From positions 1,129,201-1,193,200 of the forward strand of contig CM026426.1 in the NCBI GenBank assembly GCA_014871385.1: DNA of 64,000 nt. The letters are read 5' to 3'. Made by a program: the position numbers and the translations under genes. Of the stretch, positions 42,361 through 53,838 are shown one piece after another (position 1 is the first letter of the stretch; the number at the start of each line of letters is the position of its first letter). The notes below the pieces were generated by a model. The model was not told the origin of the DNA, made no database searches, and saw nothing but the letters and a program-made list of their open reading frames with translations. Source of the DNA: Ceratodon purpureus (taxonomy: Eukaryota; Streptophyta; Bryopsida; Pseudoditrichales; Ditrichaceae).

Positions 42361-45300
42361 TCAATTGACCTTTTCCCCCTGATCGGCCATCAACAGAAGA
42401 CACAACTGCTCGGGCGTAATACCATTACAATTGTTTTGAAAGAAAACTTGACTAAGGACGCCCCGCATCAGAGAGAACCAAGGGTCCTGCATGATTTCTC
42501 CCAAAGCAAACACATCGTACCTGCCGTTTTCCTTGGGCTGCTCATCCTTGACATCGGAGGCGAGGTCGGGTTTTGGAAAAGTACACGCCGCGCTCCATTT
42601 AGTAGCTCCAGTTCCATCCCAGCCAAAAAACTTGTGTAAGTATCGGCTAAAGTATTGGATCAGCACGCCTTCTACAACTCCTGAAGGGTAAGGATCATCC
42701 TCTCGCTGCTCCCTCAATGATGCTAGAAAAGCCTGACAATGTGCGATGTTGATCTTCCCTTCTACCATGGCCCAGTACCGATGCAGACCAGTCTTGGTGT
42801 TCCAGATGAGGTCGGGACTACGCTTCCATTCTAAGATCTGCCGGGGTACGAAGATGGGGGGCTGCTTCTTGGGTGCCATGGTGACTAACGCTACTGCTGT
42901 TGAGTGCAGGAGAAGGTGAAGGAGGGATGGCAACCAGAAAGCTAGAAGGCGCGGAGAAGGAGATGGTGGGAAGGTGAAACAGCGTTGGAGCGCGTTCCAG
43001 AGTGTAGAATGCCGAGAGACTGGGTGGCGTAACAACCAGGTATCACAATGTGGGAGGGAGGGGCTTGTTGGTGGGAGAGAGAAGGAGGGGACCCAAGGAT
43101 TTGGGGGCTGTGATGGGACTTGGGGAGGGAGAGTGTGACAACTCGAGGCGGGGTTGATGGGTTGAGGGGGATCATGGTTGGCTAGCGTAGATGGTGGCAG
43201 CCTAGGCCTGATGATTTGGGGCTGCTTGGGCACTTGGAATGTCTTGTCTGACTGGGATGTAGGGGTGTTCAGCTGAACATGGATGTAACTGACATGTATT
43301 GCTGTGGTTGGCTGGTCCAGGGTAGCGGTTGGCAAGGGGTCCATGTTGTCCAAGCCCTGGGTGTTCTCTTGGGCCTCGATTGCCAAGGAATTGTGGATGT
43401 CCCCGAGGGATATGGGTGGGACTGGGGCTGTGGTTGAGCCAAAATAATGTTTTAGTTTCCCAGCATTTACCATGGTTGCGTATTTGTCGTAATTATCATT
43501 ATTAATTAATAACACGGTATTATTCGGGAGTACTAATTGGATTCCATAAGGGCCATACCATATAGACTCAAACTTGGATTTTCGTATTTTAGGATCCCTT
43601 GGGCACCATAGTACTTGGTCGCCTTTCTGGAATATCCGAGGGGGTTGTGTGGATTGGAAGTATTTGGCACTGAGGGCCTGTTTTGCTGTAATGTTTTGAA
43701 TGGCTTGTGCTCGGATTTCTTCCAAGTGGTGTATGTCTTGTATGCGTGCAGCCAAAACTTTATGAGGCGTGTAATCCCGGGGTTGTAGAGATGTGAACGT
43801 GGGTGCAATGTATTCCGTGGATAGCAGGGGTTGAGTACCATAGACCATTTCAAAAGGACTAACCTGTGTGGATGTCTTGGTAGCTACTTGGTATGCCCAG
43901 AGAGCCGCGAGTAAGGAGTCATCCCAGTCCCCTTGGTTTGCATGGACAAATCTACGTAGCATGTTGATGATAGTTTTGTTGGTGGACTCGGCCTGACCAT
44001 TGCCTTGTGGGTAATACACTGTACTAGTCCTGTGTTTTATGATGTGGTTATTTAGCAAGTCCTCAATTACTGCATTGACGAAATGCGTGCCTTGATCCGA
44101 GACAATCTCCAAGGGGCATCCAAATCTGGTAATGATATTTTCATAAATAAAAGTGGCTGTGACAATGGCAGTATTATTGCGCAGTGGTTTGGCCTCAACC
44201 CATTTGGTTGTATAATTCGTGGCTGCCAGGATATACTTGTAGCCTTGTTTGGTGGCAGGGCATATAGGGCCAACAAAATCCAAGCCCCATCGCTGAAAAG
44301 GGCCAAGCGGTGCAATAGATTTCAAGGGTACCTTGCCTTGGTATTGGAAATTGGTGGTAGAAATCTGGCATGGATGGCAATGTTTCACATAGGAATGTAC
44401 GTCTTTATGAAGTGTAGGCCACCAGTACTTGGCTAATAAAATTTTCTTTATGGTAGTCTCGGGTCCTTGGTGACCTCCTGCAGGCCCATGGTGTAAATGG
44501 TGGATGATCTCTTGTTGTTGGGATGTGGGTACACACAGACGTACTTCATTGTCAGGTCCTTTTCGGTATAGTTGGCCTTGGATAACAGTATATGGAAGCG
44601 TGGTTCGAACGAAGCTAATACGTTTTGTCCCTGTATACCCTGCAGGGACTGTGCCTGTGGTAAGATAAAGGATGATATCGGATCTCCAATCCTTGGGGGA
44701 ATCGGGGTTGAGGCTAGCTGCTTGGAGGTAAGGTTCATTAAATGAATCATCTATGCCCTCTTCGGGTTCCTTGGAGTCCCTGGATAGATAGTCAGCCATG
44801 ATATGCCGTTTTCCTGGTACATAAACTACCTCGAAATCGTATTCCAAGAGGATCATGATCCACCTAGCTACACGCCCTGTTACCAAGGGTTGGTTTACCA
44901 AGTATGATAGGCTATGATGGTCTACCATAAATCTGAACTTGTTGCCCAGAAGGTAATGTCTAAACTTTTTTACAGCATAAATCATAGCCAAGGCTTCCCT
45001 TTCTGTAGTAGAGTAATTTCTTTCTGCTTGGTTAAGCAATCTACTAGCATAAGCAACCGGTTGATCATTTTTTCCATTGATATTTTGTGCTAACATGACC
45101 CCTACTGCGATGTTAGAAGCGTCAGTGTGTACATGGAAAGGTCTGGACCAATCTGGGGCAATCAGTATGGGGGCATTAGAATACGCCAACTTGATTTTTT
45201 TCAAGGCATCCTGGGCGGACGGGGTCCAGTCCCTGGGGTATGTGTATTTAGCATGGTTCAAGGCTGTAATGGGAGCCGTAATGTGGGCTAACTTCTCTAT

Positions 45301-46149
45301 GTAGATTCTATTGAACTGGGAAAGCCCTAGAAGTCTTTGTACGCCTTTTTGATCCGTGGGTGGAGTCATTTCTAAGATATCCTTGATTTTTGCAGGATCA
45401 GGGAGCTTTCCATACTTGCAAACTATGTATCCCAAGATAACGCCAGCAAAAAACAGGAACATGCATTTATCTGCATTGAGGCTTACCCCATTTACTCGGC
45501 AGACATGGAATATCTGTCTAAGGTGCGAAACATGATCCTTCATTTGACCGTAAACCGTCCCATCATCTAAATAGATTCGAAAAAATCTTTTTAAGTATGG
45601 TCGGAAAATTAATTCCATGACACGCTGGAATGTCATGGGTGCATTTTTAGCGCCAAAAGGCATACGCTCAAATTGGTAAGGTCCCCACTCCGTGGAAAAC
45701 GCGGTTTTACTTTTGTCATGTTCGGCCATGGCTACTTGGTAATATCCTGAGAAACAGTCAAGGAAAGAATACATCTCATGGCCTGCCACTTCGTCGATTA
45801 TTTCCTCCATATATGGTAAGGGGTAATGATCTTTCTTGGTTGCGGCATTTAGTTTCCTGAAATCTACACAAATACGTAATGTTCCATTTTTCTTGGGTAT
45901 AATTACCATCGGGGACAACCAGGGGGCCGAGTCTACCTGGGAGATGAAATTGGCTTTGAGGAGCTTGTCTAACTCAGCTTTTACCCGTACTGCATAATTT
46001 GGGTTCATGCGGTAACGGCGCTGTTGCATTGGTATGGCATCGGGGATTAAATCTATGGTGTGTTCGGCCAAAGTTCTTGGGATCCCCTTGAGATCTTCAT
46101 GTCCCCAAGCGAAGATGTCATGGTACTTATGGAATAGCCGAATAGTGTC
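42361..46149 (-). CDS. Retrotransposon pol: reverse transcriptase, RNase H, integrase
   Basis: Continues in frame after TAG 46150-46152 ([20 protein letters not shown]). The reverse transcriptase has [32 protein letters not shown] and the catalytic IYLDDG (about 45560). RNase H (about 45150-44830) starts [14 protein letters not shown] and has [20 protein letters not shown]. The integrase has an HHCC zinc-binding region ([12 protein letters not shown] ... CHPCQ) and a DDE core ([28 protein letters not shown]). A long Pro-rich spacer follows, then a second globular segment ([28 protein letters not shown]) up to TGA 42361-42363. All catalytic residues inspected are present. The open frame lacks an ATG at its beginning, consistent with expression as a gag-pol fusion needing passage of the TAG. 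Confidence 0.92.
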   Translation of the reverse strand, partial: DTIRLFHKYHDIFAWGHEDLKGIPRTLAEHTIDLIPDAIPMQQRRYRMNPNYAVRVKAELDKLLKANFISQVDSAPWLSPMVIIPKKNGTLRICVDFRKLNAATKKDHYPLPYMEEIIDEVAGHEMYSFLDCFSGYYQVAMAEHDKSKTAFSTEWGPYQFERMPFGAKNAPMTFQRVMELIFRPYLKRFFRIYLDDGTVYGQMKDHVSHLRQIFHVCRVNGVSLNADKCMFLFFAGVILGYIVCKYGKLPDPAKIKDILEMTPPTDQKGVQRLLGLSQFNRIYIEKLAHITAPITALNHAKYTYPRDWTPSAQDALKKIKLAYSNAPILIAPDWSRPFHVHTDASNIAVGVMLAQNINGKNDQPVAYASRLLNQAERNYSTTEREALAMIYAVKKFRHYLLGNKFRFMVDHHSLSYLVNQPLVTGRVARWIMILLEYDFEVVYVPGKRHIMADYLSRDSKEPEEGIDDSFNEPYLQAASLNPDSPKDWRSDIILYLTTGTVPAGYTGTKRISFVRTTLPYTVIQGQLYRKGPDNEVRLCVPTSQQQEIIHHLHHGPAGGHQGPETTIKKILLAKYWWPTLHKDVHSYVKHCHPCQISTTNFQYQGKVPLKSIAPLGPFQRWGLDFVGPICPATKQGYKYILAATNYTTKWVEAKPLRNNTAIVTATFIYENIITRFGCPLEIVSDQGTHFVNAVIEDLLNNHIIKHRTSTVYYPQGNGQAESTNKTIINMLRRFVHANQGDWDDSLLAALWAYQVATKTSTQVSPFEMVYGTQPLLSTEYIAPTFTSLQPRDYTPHKVLAARIQDIHHLEEIRAQAIQNITAKQALSAKYFQSTQPPRIFQKGDQVLWCPRDPKIRKSKFESIWYGPYGIQLVLPNNTVLLINNDNYDKYATMVNAGKLKHYFGSTTAPVPPISLGDIHNSLAIEAQENTQGLDNMDPLPTATLDQPTTAIHVSYIHVQLNTPTSQSDKTFQVPKQPQIIRPRLPPSTLANHDPPQPINPASSCHTLPPQVPSQPPNPWVPSFSLPPTSPSLPHCDTWLLRHPVSRHSTLWNALQRCFTFPPSPSPRLLAFWLPSLLHLLLHSTAVALVTMAPKKQPPIFVPRQILEWKRSPDLIWNTKTGLHRYWAMVEGKINIAHCQAFLASLREQREDDPYPSGVVEGVLIQYFSRYLHKFFGWDGTGATKWSAACTFPKPDLASDVKDEQPKENGRYDVFALGEIMQDPWFSLMRGVLSQVFFQNNCNGITPEQLCLLLMADQGEKVN

Positions 46150-48444
46150 CTATTTGATCTGGCTTGGAGCATCTGCATTTATTTTGAGAAACCTGGGCTT
46201 TTCCGTGGTTCCCAAGTTAATCAATTCTACTTTGTCCTTGGCTCCATGTGTCCACCCTGTAACCACCTTGGCTTGTAAGGCCTTCTTGGCTGGTGTGGCA
46301 TCAATAGTGATAGTTTCCTGTGTTTCTTGGGAGAAATGGGCCGGTATGTCCAGTTTTTCTTGCTCAGTGACCAGACTGGCCAAATGTATTTCTGCCAAGG
46401 CTACGAGGTCTGGGTTGGCGTGGAATACCAAGGCTTCCTGATCCTGGGATAAGCCCAGGACCCAGCTGGTTCCGGCCTTGTGGCGTATCTGCTCGGCCTT
46501 GGCCCTGGTTATACATCCGTCTACGGGGATGACCACGGTTTTCCCATGTCGGTGGATGCGAATCTGATTCCGAGACCAATCGTGGATGGCATTCATATCC
46601 CGGAGCCATGGTCTTCCAAGGATAACAGGAAAATTGGTGCTATCTGGCATGTCTATTATGACAAATGTAGCAGGTGTGGAGACTCCGTGGGTTGTAATGG
46701 CTACCGTGGATAATATCCCTAGTGGTGTTACTGGGGCATCGTTGGCCATCCTTAGAATAAACTGGGCTGTCTTAGGGAAAGGTAATCCTAACTGTCGTCT
46801 CAGATGGTTGCTCATGACATTCACCCCGGATCCTCCATCTACTAAAACATTGGTTAGTTCGTGGTTGCCTAGTTGCAGGTGTATGACGGCTGCATCGGGA
46901 TCGAGTGTGGTGGCATTGACCTCTACCACAGATGGATCACTGGGTGGGGTGGGCAAGGCAGCTTGTTGCAAATATTTTTGGAGTTCGGGGCTGAGTTGAA
47001 TAAGTTTTGATAAAGTAATCGTTACATTGGTGTCATCAAGTATTGCCTGCATGCCTGGCTCCTTGGTTGATTGTTCCAGTCCCCTTTGGAGATCGGTTCT
47101 AATTTCATGTAATCGGTCCCAGTGGCCTTCAGGGAATGGTTTTCTGTGTTCCACTACATGGTCTACCAAGGGTGCCTTGGAGCGGGTACTGACCACAGCA
47201 GTACTGATGGTGGATACATTTGTCTCTGTACCGTGGACCTCGGTAAGAGTTACGCCTCCCCTCCTAGGCTGACTATTATTCCTTTGGCCTGGCGAGGTTG
47301 AGGTTCCTTGGTTAGTTGTGGGGGGTCTGTATTGGGCCCAGCGTTGCCTAACCAAGGGGCATTGACTCCTATGATGCTCGAGCGAGCCACATTCCCAGCA
47401 GGCGTCCTCACGCCCTGGTTGAAAGGCATCCACGTTCACCTCGTCTGGGTACAGGGCGGCCGTGGTGGCTCTTGGACGACGATTTTCATCTGCCCTGGAG
47501 TTTCCAGGAGCAAACCAACAACGCCCTGGATGTATCTTGCCACATGTATGGCATGGCTGTGCGGTAGGTTTGGATTCTGCTCGGTAGGCAGGGAGAGGTA
47601 GCAAGGGGGTTTGGTTTTTATTTAAAACTTCTAGTTCCCTGCTAATATCATTGGCAGCTGTGAGAATATCACTGAGTGTTTTTACTCTACGGATAACAAT
47701 CCCTTGTTGTATCCACGGTAATAATCCCTTTTTAAACCATTCGCATAAATAGTCTTCTTCAGGGCGCTGGTTTAATTTGTCTGCCAGTTGCTTAAACCTA
47801 TCATAGAATTTATCGACAAGTTCGTTGCGGTCCTGGGTTATAGTTCCTAGGGCCCTTAGTATTTCCGAGCTCGTTTTAAGCTTTCGGAACTTTTGTAAAA
47901 AGCTTCGCTCCATGTCATCCCAGGTTGCATGGGCGTGGTCGGTTTCAAAGTCAATGTACCAGTTTATGTGGTTTCCTTGGAGTGTCGTACCAAATATGTT
48001 CTGTAAGTCCGCAGTATTGGATACTCCGTTGGTGAGAGCAATAACTTTAAAACGACAAATATGCCAATCTGGGTCTCCAATTTCATCAAATACTGGGTAG
48101 GGTATTTTTGGTAGCTTGGCATGCCTGTCCCCGTTAGCACTGCTGGGAAAAGTTGCAGCAGTGCGGTTCTCTTGGGGTATCGTGGGGGATCTACTTGCTT
48201 CCAAGGGATTTTCGGAAGCTTGGGGAGTTACGTTGTTAGCTTCGTACAGACGGCTCCATTGGAGATTTTGGTATTGGAGACTAAGTGATTCTAACTTAGC
48301 GGTCGTGGCATCATTTTTGGCAGCTAACTCAGTCATTTGTTGTTTCATCCATTGCAGGAAATCTTTCGTGGCATCAGGGTCTTCTTGTTGTGCAGTTTCT
48401 TCTGCTTCACTATTTCTTTCCGTGGTAACTTTGCGTGGTGGCAT
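46150..48444 (-). CDS. Retrotransposon gag and aspartic protease
   Basis: ATG 48442-48444, 764 residues to TAG 46150-46152. The N-terminus is basic/acidic (MPPRKVTTERNSEAEE), then a retrotransposon Gag core (DPDWHICRFKVIALTNGV, TWDDMERSFLQKFRKLK, ELVDKFYDRFKQLADKL). Cys/His motifs: CHTCGKIHPGRC and a canonical zinc knuckle CWECGSLEHHRSQC (CX2CX4HX4C). The protease has LVDGGSGVNVMSNHLRRQLG and VILGRPWL, where DGGSG replaces DTG/DSG as in plant Tat-type elements. The TAG falls between protease and reverse transcriptase, not at the gag-protease border where retroviral readthrough sites lie. Confidence 0.92.
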   Translation of the reverse strand: MPPRKVTTERNSEAEETAQQEDPDATKDFLQWMKQQMTELAAKNDATTAKLESLSLQYQNLQWSRLYEANNVTPQASENPLEASRSPTIPQENRTAATFPSSANGDRHAKLPKIPYPVFDEIGDPDWHICRFKVIALTNGVSNTADLQNIFGTTLQGNHINWYIDFETDHAHATWDDMERSFLQKFRKLKTSSEILRALGTITQDRNELVDKFYDRFKQLADKLNQRPEEDYLCEWFKKGLLPWIQQGIVIRRVKTLSDILTAANDISRELEVLNKNQTPLLPLPAYRAESKPTAQPCHTCGKIHPGRCWFAPGNSRADENRRPRATTAALYPDEVNVDAFQPGREDACWECGSLEHHRSQCPLVRQRWAQYRPPTTNQGTSTSPGQRNNSQPRRGGVTLTEVHGTETNVSTISTAVVSTRSKAPLVDHVVEHRKPFPEGHWDRLHEIRTDLQRGLEQSTKEPGMQAILDDTNVTITLSKLIQLSPELQKYLQQAALPTPPSDPSVVEVNATTLDPDAAVIHLQLGNHELTNVLVDGGSGVNVMSNHLRRQLGLPFPKTAQFILRMANDAPVTPLGILSTVAITTHGVSTPATFVIIDMPDSTNFPVILGRPWLRDMNAIHDWSRNQIRIHRHGKTVVIPVDGCITRAKAEQIRHKAGTSWVLGLSQDQEALVFHANPDLVALAEIHLASLVTEQEKLDIPAHFSQETQETITIDATPAKKALQAKVVTGWTHGAKDKVELINLGTTEKPRFLKINADAPSQIK

Positions 48445-48501
48445 GGTTTTAGGCTAGGGAACTTGTAAGAATAATTTTGAAGAAATAGTCTCAACACTCC
48501 A

Positions 48502-48519
48502 TCCCCACCATGGTCGCCA
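48502..48519 (-). other. Primer-binding site of the retroelement
   Basis: On the minus strand TGGCGACCATGGTGGGGA starts three bases after the 5' LTR end. It begins with TGG (complement of tRNA CCA) and is 18 nt long. It resembles Arg-tRNA-type sites of plant Ty3 elements in its TGGCGAC start, but the primer tRNA was not verified. Confidence 0.65.
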
Positions 48520-48522
48520 AAA

Positions 48523-49159
48523 TGTTACACTGGGATCTAGGATGGGCGTGTGAGCTTTGGAGAACATGGTAGGCCAGGGAAGTGTAAGTCCCCTTGGAGT
48601 AACCGTACTGAGGGAGATGAATAGGGCAGTGGCTACGAGTAAGTCTAATCATGTAACCCGAGGGTAGTACCAAGGGTAACCTAGTAACCTCGGATACATT
48701 CAAGGGTAGTCAGAATAAGGACGAAATTAAGAGAGTAAGGAATGCCGCACAAGCAAACATAACCACATACAGTTAGGGAGAAACCAGAGAGTAAGAGGAA
48801 GGTAGGCAGGCGTGCACAGTGAGATAGAGCTGAGGAGAGGATACGAGCCCAAACATATCACCAAGAAATTCCTTTACTGAGTAATAGAGTAACAGCCCTC
48901 ATGGGGTTACCATGGAACCCAAGGCCGAGGCCAAGAGTATGCAAAACCAGAGTCTACGCTCTAAGACTGGACTACGACTCGTACAAAACTAATGAGTGTT
49001 CTTTCACTATGGTTCTATGGCTTTATACTGCTGGTATTTCCTAGGTGCCTCGATAGTACTGCTAGTGTCACCGCTTAGAACTGCAGTCTCCTATTCTTCT
49101 TGACTGCTTCCACGTCTTCCTTGTCTCCTAAATCTTCTGGCCTTCTTGGGCGGGTAACA
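48523..49159 (-). repeat. LTR (5' LTR of the minus-strand element)
   Basis: 637 bp, TGTTAC...GTAACA in plus orientation, nearly identical to 40038-40674. Promoter and polyadenylation signals must lie here but none was assigned confidently. Confidence 0.95.
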
Positions 49160-49164
49160 GGGAT
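49160..49164. repeat. Target-site duplication, right (GGGAT)
   Basis: GGGAT follows GTAACA and precedes TCCAACAGAG. Together with 40033-40037 it defines the insertion inside the GIP codons of paralogue C. Confidence 0.9.
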
Positions 49165-51035
49165 TCCAACAGAGTTGAGAGAGAAGCTTGTCCTGGCTGC
49201 ACCATGCTTGCTGGGTCGATCAGCTGCTGTCCACGACCAAGATTTCTTCCATAGAGTGGTAGGACTTTGCAAGGAAGGTTGTACGCCCAAAGAAGTCACG
49301 GAGAAGATAGTTCCAGCAAACACATATGAGGAGACTTGGCCGCCTCGGGAGGGTGCAAACAAGACGCGCTACTTGCTGGACCGGTGTAAAGACTCCAAAG
49401 CAAGAGACTTGTATCTGAGGATGTACCAACGAGTATATGGCGATGCTCCCGACAACAAAGCATTCAGCCAAACTTTTCTACGCGCATGTGTGTATTACTA
49501 CAGTGGTGGGCGAGACAGCAACGTCAACTGGGCTGCTGCAGCTGCAAAGGTGAATCAAGAACGCCGAGCCCTTGCTGCCAACAACCCACAGAAGCTGAGT
49601 CCTCCGGCGTTGAAGCAACAGATGGCGGGCATCATCTCGGCGGTGGCAACGTATTATCATCACAATGGTGTTGGCACCGGTGCTAGGAAAGTGGATGCAT
49701 TGCTTAAGGAGTTGCAGTTGCAGACTTCAAAACTCCAGCAGTCTGCATCTGCGCTAGAGACAAGAATAAGTTAGCTCACCTCGGTTTGCATGCCCAGATA
49801 TTGACGTTGGAAACCGAGGATGAGCGGTTGAACTCTAAGAAGGAAGATCTGCGGAGAAGAAGCAAGAAGCATGCTACAGCCAGAGAGCTCCAAGAGAAGG
49901 CGGATGTAGACAAGGAGCAACGGGAGATCAGCAAAGCAATTGCTGCAAACAACGATGCATTGGAGGCCGCCCAAGAGGAAGCAGCAACGCTGGCATCAAC
50001 CTCAGAGCGCGACAGTTCAGCTTACCGGAGTTCCCAAGAGCAGCTGCGCCAACTCGAGAAGAATTGTGCATCTGAGAGAATTGCGCAGCATTCTATCAAG
50101 CCGAAACGCCCTTTTGGGAAGAATATGTCTGAAGCAGGCGTCCCTCTAAAAATTAATCTTGACTCAGCGTGTAGATGCTGCAACTACCTCTTTGTTTCAA
50201 ACTGTGCAGTGCCATATTCATGTGGTTGTTTGTTTCACCCTTGGTGCTTGTTTCCAGCGCTGATTTCAGGACGTGGCAATTGCCCTCTCTGCGGCAAACT
50301 CGGTGATGCAAGTTGGTTGGAATCATGGGGGTTTGATGGGCTGGAGCGCTCTGGTCCAGTCTCTCGTGACAGCAAAGGCAAATGTCTATCGAGTCCACCA
50401 GACTCTGGCTTTGTGAAGCGAATGAGAGAAGATGCTGGCGATGCTCAAGGTCGACCAGCTCCAAAGGTGGCCAAAACGAAGGTCAAGGTAAAGGGTCCAT
50501 CGCCTCAACCACCAATTTCTCCATTTATTCCAGCGTTCCCACGTCCCAAACCACTTGTTAGCCGACCCGCTGGCAGCATACACAGTGAAGTTGTCAATGT
50601 GGCCGTTGCAACCTTGGCGCATCACAGTAAGTTTTAGTGTTTTTTTGCTCCCTGCATTTTTCAGAATTTTAGCCAAGGTTCTTTTTAGTTTAGTATCATG
50701 CTTACAATTTCAGTTATGATTTAATGTGCCGGAATTGTCCATGTGTTCGTTTGGAACAGCGTTGTCTCTCTAAAGAAATAAGTACTAATGCTAGATGTGT
50801 TGCCCTCTAAACAGCAAAACAAAAGCTAGAAGAGTTCAAGAGGGGGCTCCAGGAAGGTACAAGCCTTGTTCGGGACGTTGAACCATGCCCAACAGCTGCA
50901 GAGGACGTGCCAAGCCGTTCTTCCAACAAGCCAAGTACTGGCAAGTTGCCACCAGCGCCACATTCCTCCCCAGTGTCACTGGATTTGTTGGTTGAGCAGA
51001 GCATATCGACCGTTGAGCAGAGCATATCGACCTAG

Positions 51036-52158
51036 TGTTTAGTTCAAAGATGTTAGCGGCCGAGTTTTATTATCATGGCGTTAGTACCAAAGTGGTTGTA
51101 GTGTTTATAATAGCTAAGCCTGTACTCCATTCACTTCCTGGCCTTGTGCTGAACATTTTGATGAAAAAAAAGTTGGCATTTTTTCACAACTTCATGACTT
51201 CATGGACGTTTCCACTTCCCCTTTGTTTCCACTCCATGGTCTTTCCACTTCACTCTGTTTCCACTTCGCTTGTTTCCACTTCACGCGTTACAATTCTACA
51301 CTCTGTTTCCTCTTCCCGAGCTTACTGACGAATTCATTTAGTTCAGTCTCCATACTATGCATTGGAGAATCTTTCAATGAAGGATTTGCGGTATTCATAT
51401 GTGCCTGGCTTGTATGATTGTGTTCTTTTATGTTACCCAATGAGGCACAGCCTAGTTTCTGTTGAATGAGTTTGCAGCTCAAGAATGATACTTTGGAGTT
51501 GTTGCTTCACTGCTTTAATTAGCCTTTTTTCTGAGGATAGGTGAACTCTAATTGGACAAGATAAGCGACCAAAGGACCGATTCTAATCACCGTTGACATG
51601 CATGCAACTCGCATCGACGTCGTCTAGATGTTGCTAGCAGTTTATATTCTTTGTGTTGTATTTGCAGGTGGCGGCAACAAAGGCAGATTATTTTAAAGGC
51701 GGTGGCAACAAAGGCAGACTGAATTATATTCTCTGTGTTGTATTTGCAAGTTGTTCAGATTTCCTGAATACCTGATTCAAAGCGAGGCACATTACATCGT
51801 AATTTATGCCACCAATGAAGAAAATATTGAGGTTTGGTTAACTGTGTTGGGGTGATCTGGTTTTTCTGAATTCGTGTGAACACTGATCGCACATTTTTGT
51901 GAACACTGAGAATGGTACAAATAAGCTAATAAAGAATAAACAAATTGAAACATGGATAATTGGGTAGAAAACAAACGTGTATTTATGAAACCTCCACCAT
52001 TTAGCTAGAATTCAACCATGGCTGAGCCATAGTTCCTATTCAGCTTGAGATGTATACAAAACTACCTTTCCAGGTCTACATCCGTTTAACTGCCTCGCGT
52101 GTTTACAACGTGTCTACTTAAAAATACACCTGCGGCACTAGCCACTCTAAGCTCAAAA
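51036..52158. other. 3' flank of paralogue C with small tandem repeats
   Basis: Pyrimidine-rich TTTCCACTTC-type repeats at about 51207-51310. At 51660-51720, two units of GGCGGTGGCAACAAAGGCAG (the minisatellite family of the outer inverted repeats) lie between two copies of ATTCTYTGTGTTGTATTTGC. No gene was seen. The remainder is the 3' flank of the minus-strand gene ending at 52159. Confidence 0.6.
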
Positions 52159-53674
52159 CTAGCTGGTAAGTGCTACTATCTCAAAAGTCCACGGTGGTAG
52201 AACTTGTGATACAGTGTTGGAACCTTCGTGTCTGCGGTTCACCTTGACGTGTGGATACCCAACTCGCTTGAGCACAAAGCGGAATTCCTCTGGAGCCACG
52301 TCGCCTAAGGTGATAGCAACCTCTCGACGAATATGTGACAACGGCCACCCTTGACCAACTTCAAACCGTGCCACTGGCAGTCCTTGAAAAAAACATGGAA
52401 GCACCACCATGTCTTCTTCCCGCACTTGGTCAATTAGTTCCCAAGTTACACCATCTTGCGCCAGACGCTCCCTCCCGTATTTAAAGTTCGAGTACAACAC
52501 TGATCTTCCAACGTGGTACCTGTGCAATAAACACATACGAGAGCTTCACACAAGAGAGCTTCGGTCATAGCATGCAGAAATGGCATTACAATGGCAACAG
52601 CGGCAACAGTGGCAACAAGCATCAAACGATGACAACAGTGGCAACACACCTGAAAGTTACAGAAGGTAAGGATATTGTGCACCGCACAATATCCTAACCA
52701 AACACCACTTTGGTTTGCCAACCTGGATCCATCAGAGATGTGAACACTTCTTCCGAGGGATTCTCCACGATATACAACGTGGATGTTCGTCTCATAGTGT
52801 CTTCAGCTGCAGCAAAAAGGTCTACGAAGACATGTAGAGGAAGAAACCACTGGAGGTGGTCCATACGGCTCCCAGTGGTGGACTTTGTTACAGACTGAAA
52901 GTCTGCATACAGTTTAGCTCTAAATGCCTCACTAGTATGCATATCTGGGAGAGGCCACTCCGGATCACTGAATGGTGGCAATAGCAATGGCTCGACTGAT
53001 CCATACAAAAGCCCTGGCGTAGGTGGAACATAGACAAGATTAGAAAAAAAGATGCCAACATCAAGCAGCTCCTTATACGACCGCCCATTGCGAGTTGCTT
53101 CACCAACATCGCTGTGCACAACCATGATCACTCCCAGTATGGAATCAGGGTCGACCCAATCTTCAAAATACGACTGGTATAAAACTGTTCCCAACACCCA
53201 AAGCAAACCACAAAATTAACGACTCCTCGTCATAAAGGGATGGCCACATGAGAAAATTGATGGTTAGCTCAGAGTTAGTCGTGACTCACAATTGCATGGA
53301 ACCCGATCCCGAGTAATCTGTGGATCCAGTAGCACCTGATGCCTGTGGTAGGCATACCTCACCAACACGGACTGCAGTTCCGGCTTCTTGGTGACAACCT
53401 TGCGATGATCTACCTTGAATTTAAAATCCCTTATCTGAGCCTTGTAGGTTCCCCTCATGTCATCGCCGCCATGGCGTCGCGCATCTCTAGCCCAAGCCCC
53501 AATACTCCCAGGATTCAGCCTCACCCATGACATCCGCTCATACCTCGTTGGAATCCATTCCCCATCGGCATTGTGAGTGCTGTGAAGAACAACTGCAGCA
53601 ACCTGCGAAGTTGGTCGGCGGTTCTCCATACTTCCAACTACCTCAAGAACTTTCGATTCAAAGAATTTCGACAC
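52159..53674 (-). CDS. Unrecognised three-exon protein (about 408 residues)
   Basis: Exons 53674-53290, 53184-52704 and 52519-52159 join in phase. The 5' end may be an upstream splice acceptor (AACAG|TGTCG) rather than a start; the first internal ATG gives MENRRPTSQVAAVVLHSTHN. Regions: basic (KAQIRDFKFKVDHRKVVTKK), a middle with VDPDSILGVIMVVHSDVGEA and LPPFSDPEWPLPDMHTSEAF, and a C-terminal domain (ARFEVGQGWPLSHIRREVAI ... EEFRFVLKRVGYPHVKVNRR) that could be a ubiquitin-like beta-grasp (guess from pattern only). It ends TAG. No family assigned. It is transcribed divergently from the kinase-like gene. Intron 2 carries GTTGCCACTGTTGCC repeats. Confidence 0.55.
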
Positions 53675-53838
53675 TGTTCCTCACTAGCAACAACATCACA
53701 GCAACAATTGCAAGCTGATTCTTCCTAAACTCAAACAACCAATCATCCCACATTTCCCACCCAAAATCACCGTTGACCATCTATGGTCACATCAAGGTTC
53801 ATCGAATTCCGGCGCCACTACCTGTCCCGACTCTCCAG

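Larger units (their letters stand above)
40038..49159 (-). mobile_element. Ty3-type LTR retrotransposon, about 9.1 kb
   Basis: Complete element: two 637-bp LTRs, a primer-binding site, a gag-protease-RT-RNase H-integrase coding frame and an extra C-terminal coiled-coil region, flanked by GGGAT duplications. Near-identical LTRs (about 99.5%) indicate a recent insertion. The domain order (integrase last among pol domains) is Ty3; DGGS in the protease resembles plant Tat-like elements. The internal frame is continuous over 2575 codons (48444 to 40720) except for TAG 46150-46152, TGA 42361-42363 and TAG 41956-41958. Confidence 0.95.
39880..51035 (+). pseudogene. Paralogue C: RING-variant/coiled-coil gene split by an LTR retrotransposon
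   Basis: Segments: 39880-40037, 49165-50626, 50815-51035; the 40038-49164 interval is an inserted retrotransposon plus target duplication. Removing it makes the frame continuous (FDLEGI then PTELREKL), matching the LDGIP block of A and B. The N-terminal domain has ETWPPREGANKTRYLL and DAPDNKAFSQTFLRACVYYY-like sequence. A coiled coil follows (DKEQREISKAIAANNDALEA), then the finger CRCC ... SCGCLFHPWCL ... CPLC at about 50170-50300. A net 2-bp change near 49763-49775 shifts the frame relative to B (SALEEKKVAH), so C is doubly disabled. The last exon encodes KQKLEEFKRGLQEG and ends with a 21-bp duplicated VEQSIST unit and TAG 51033-51035. Confidence 0.75.
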
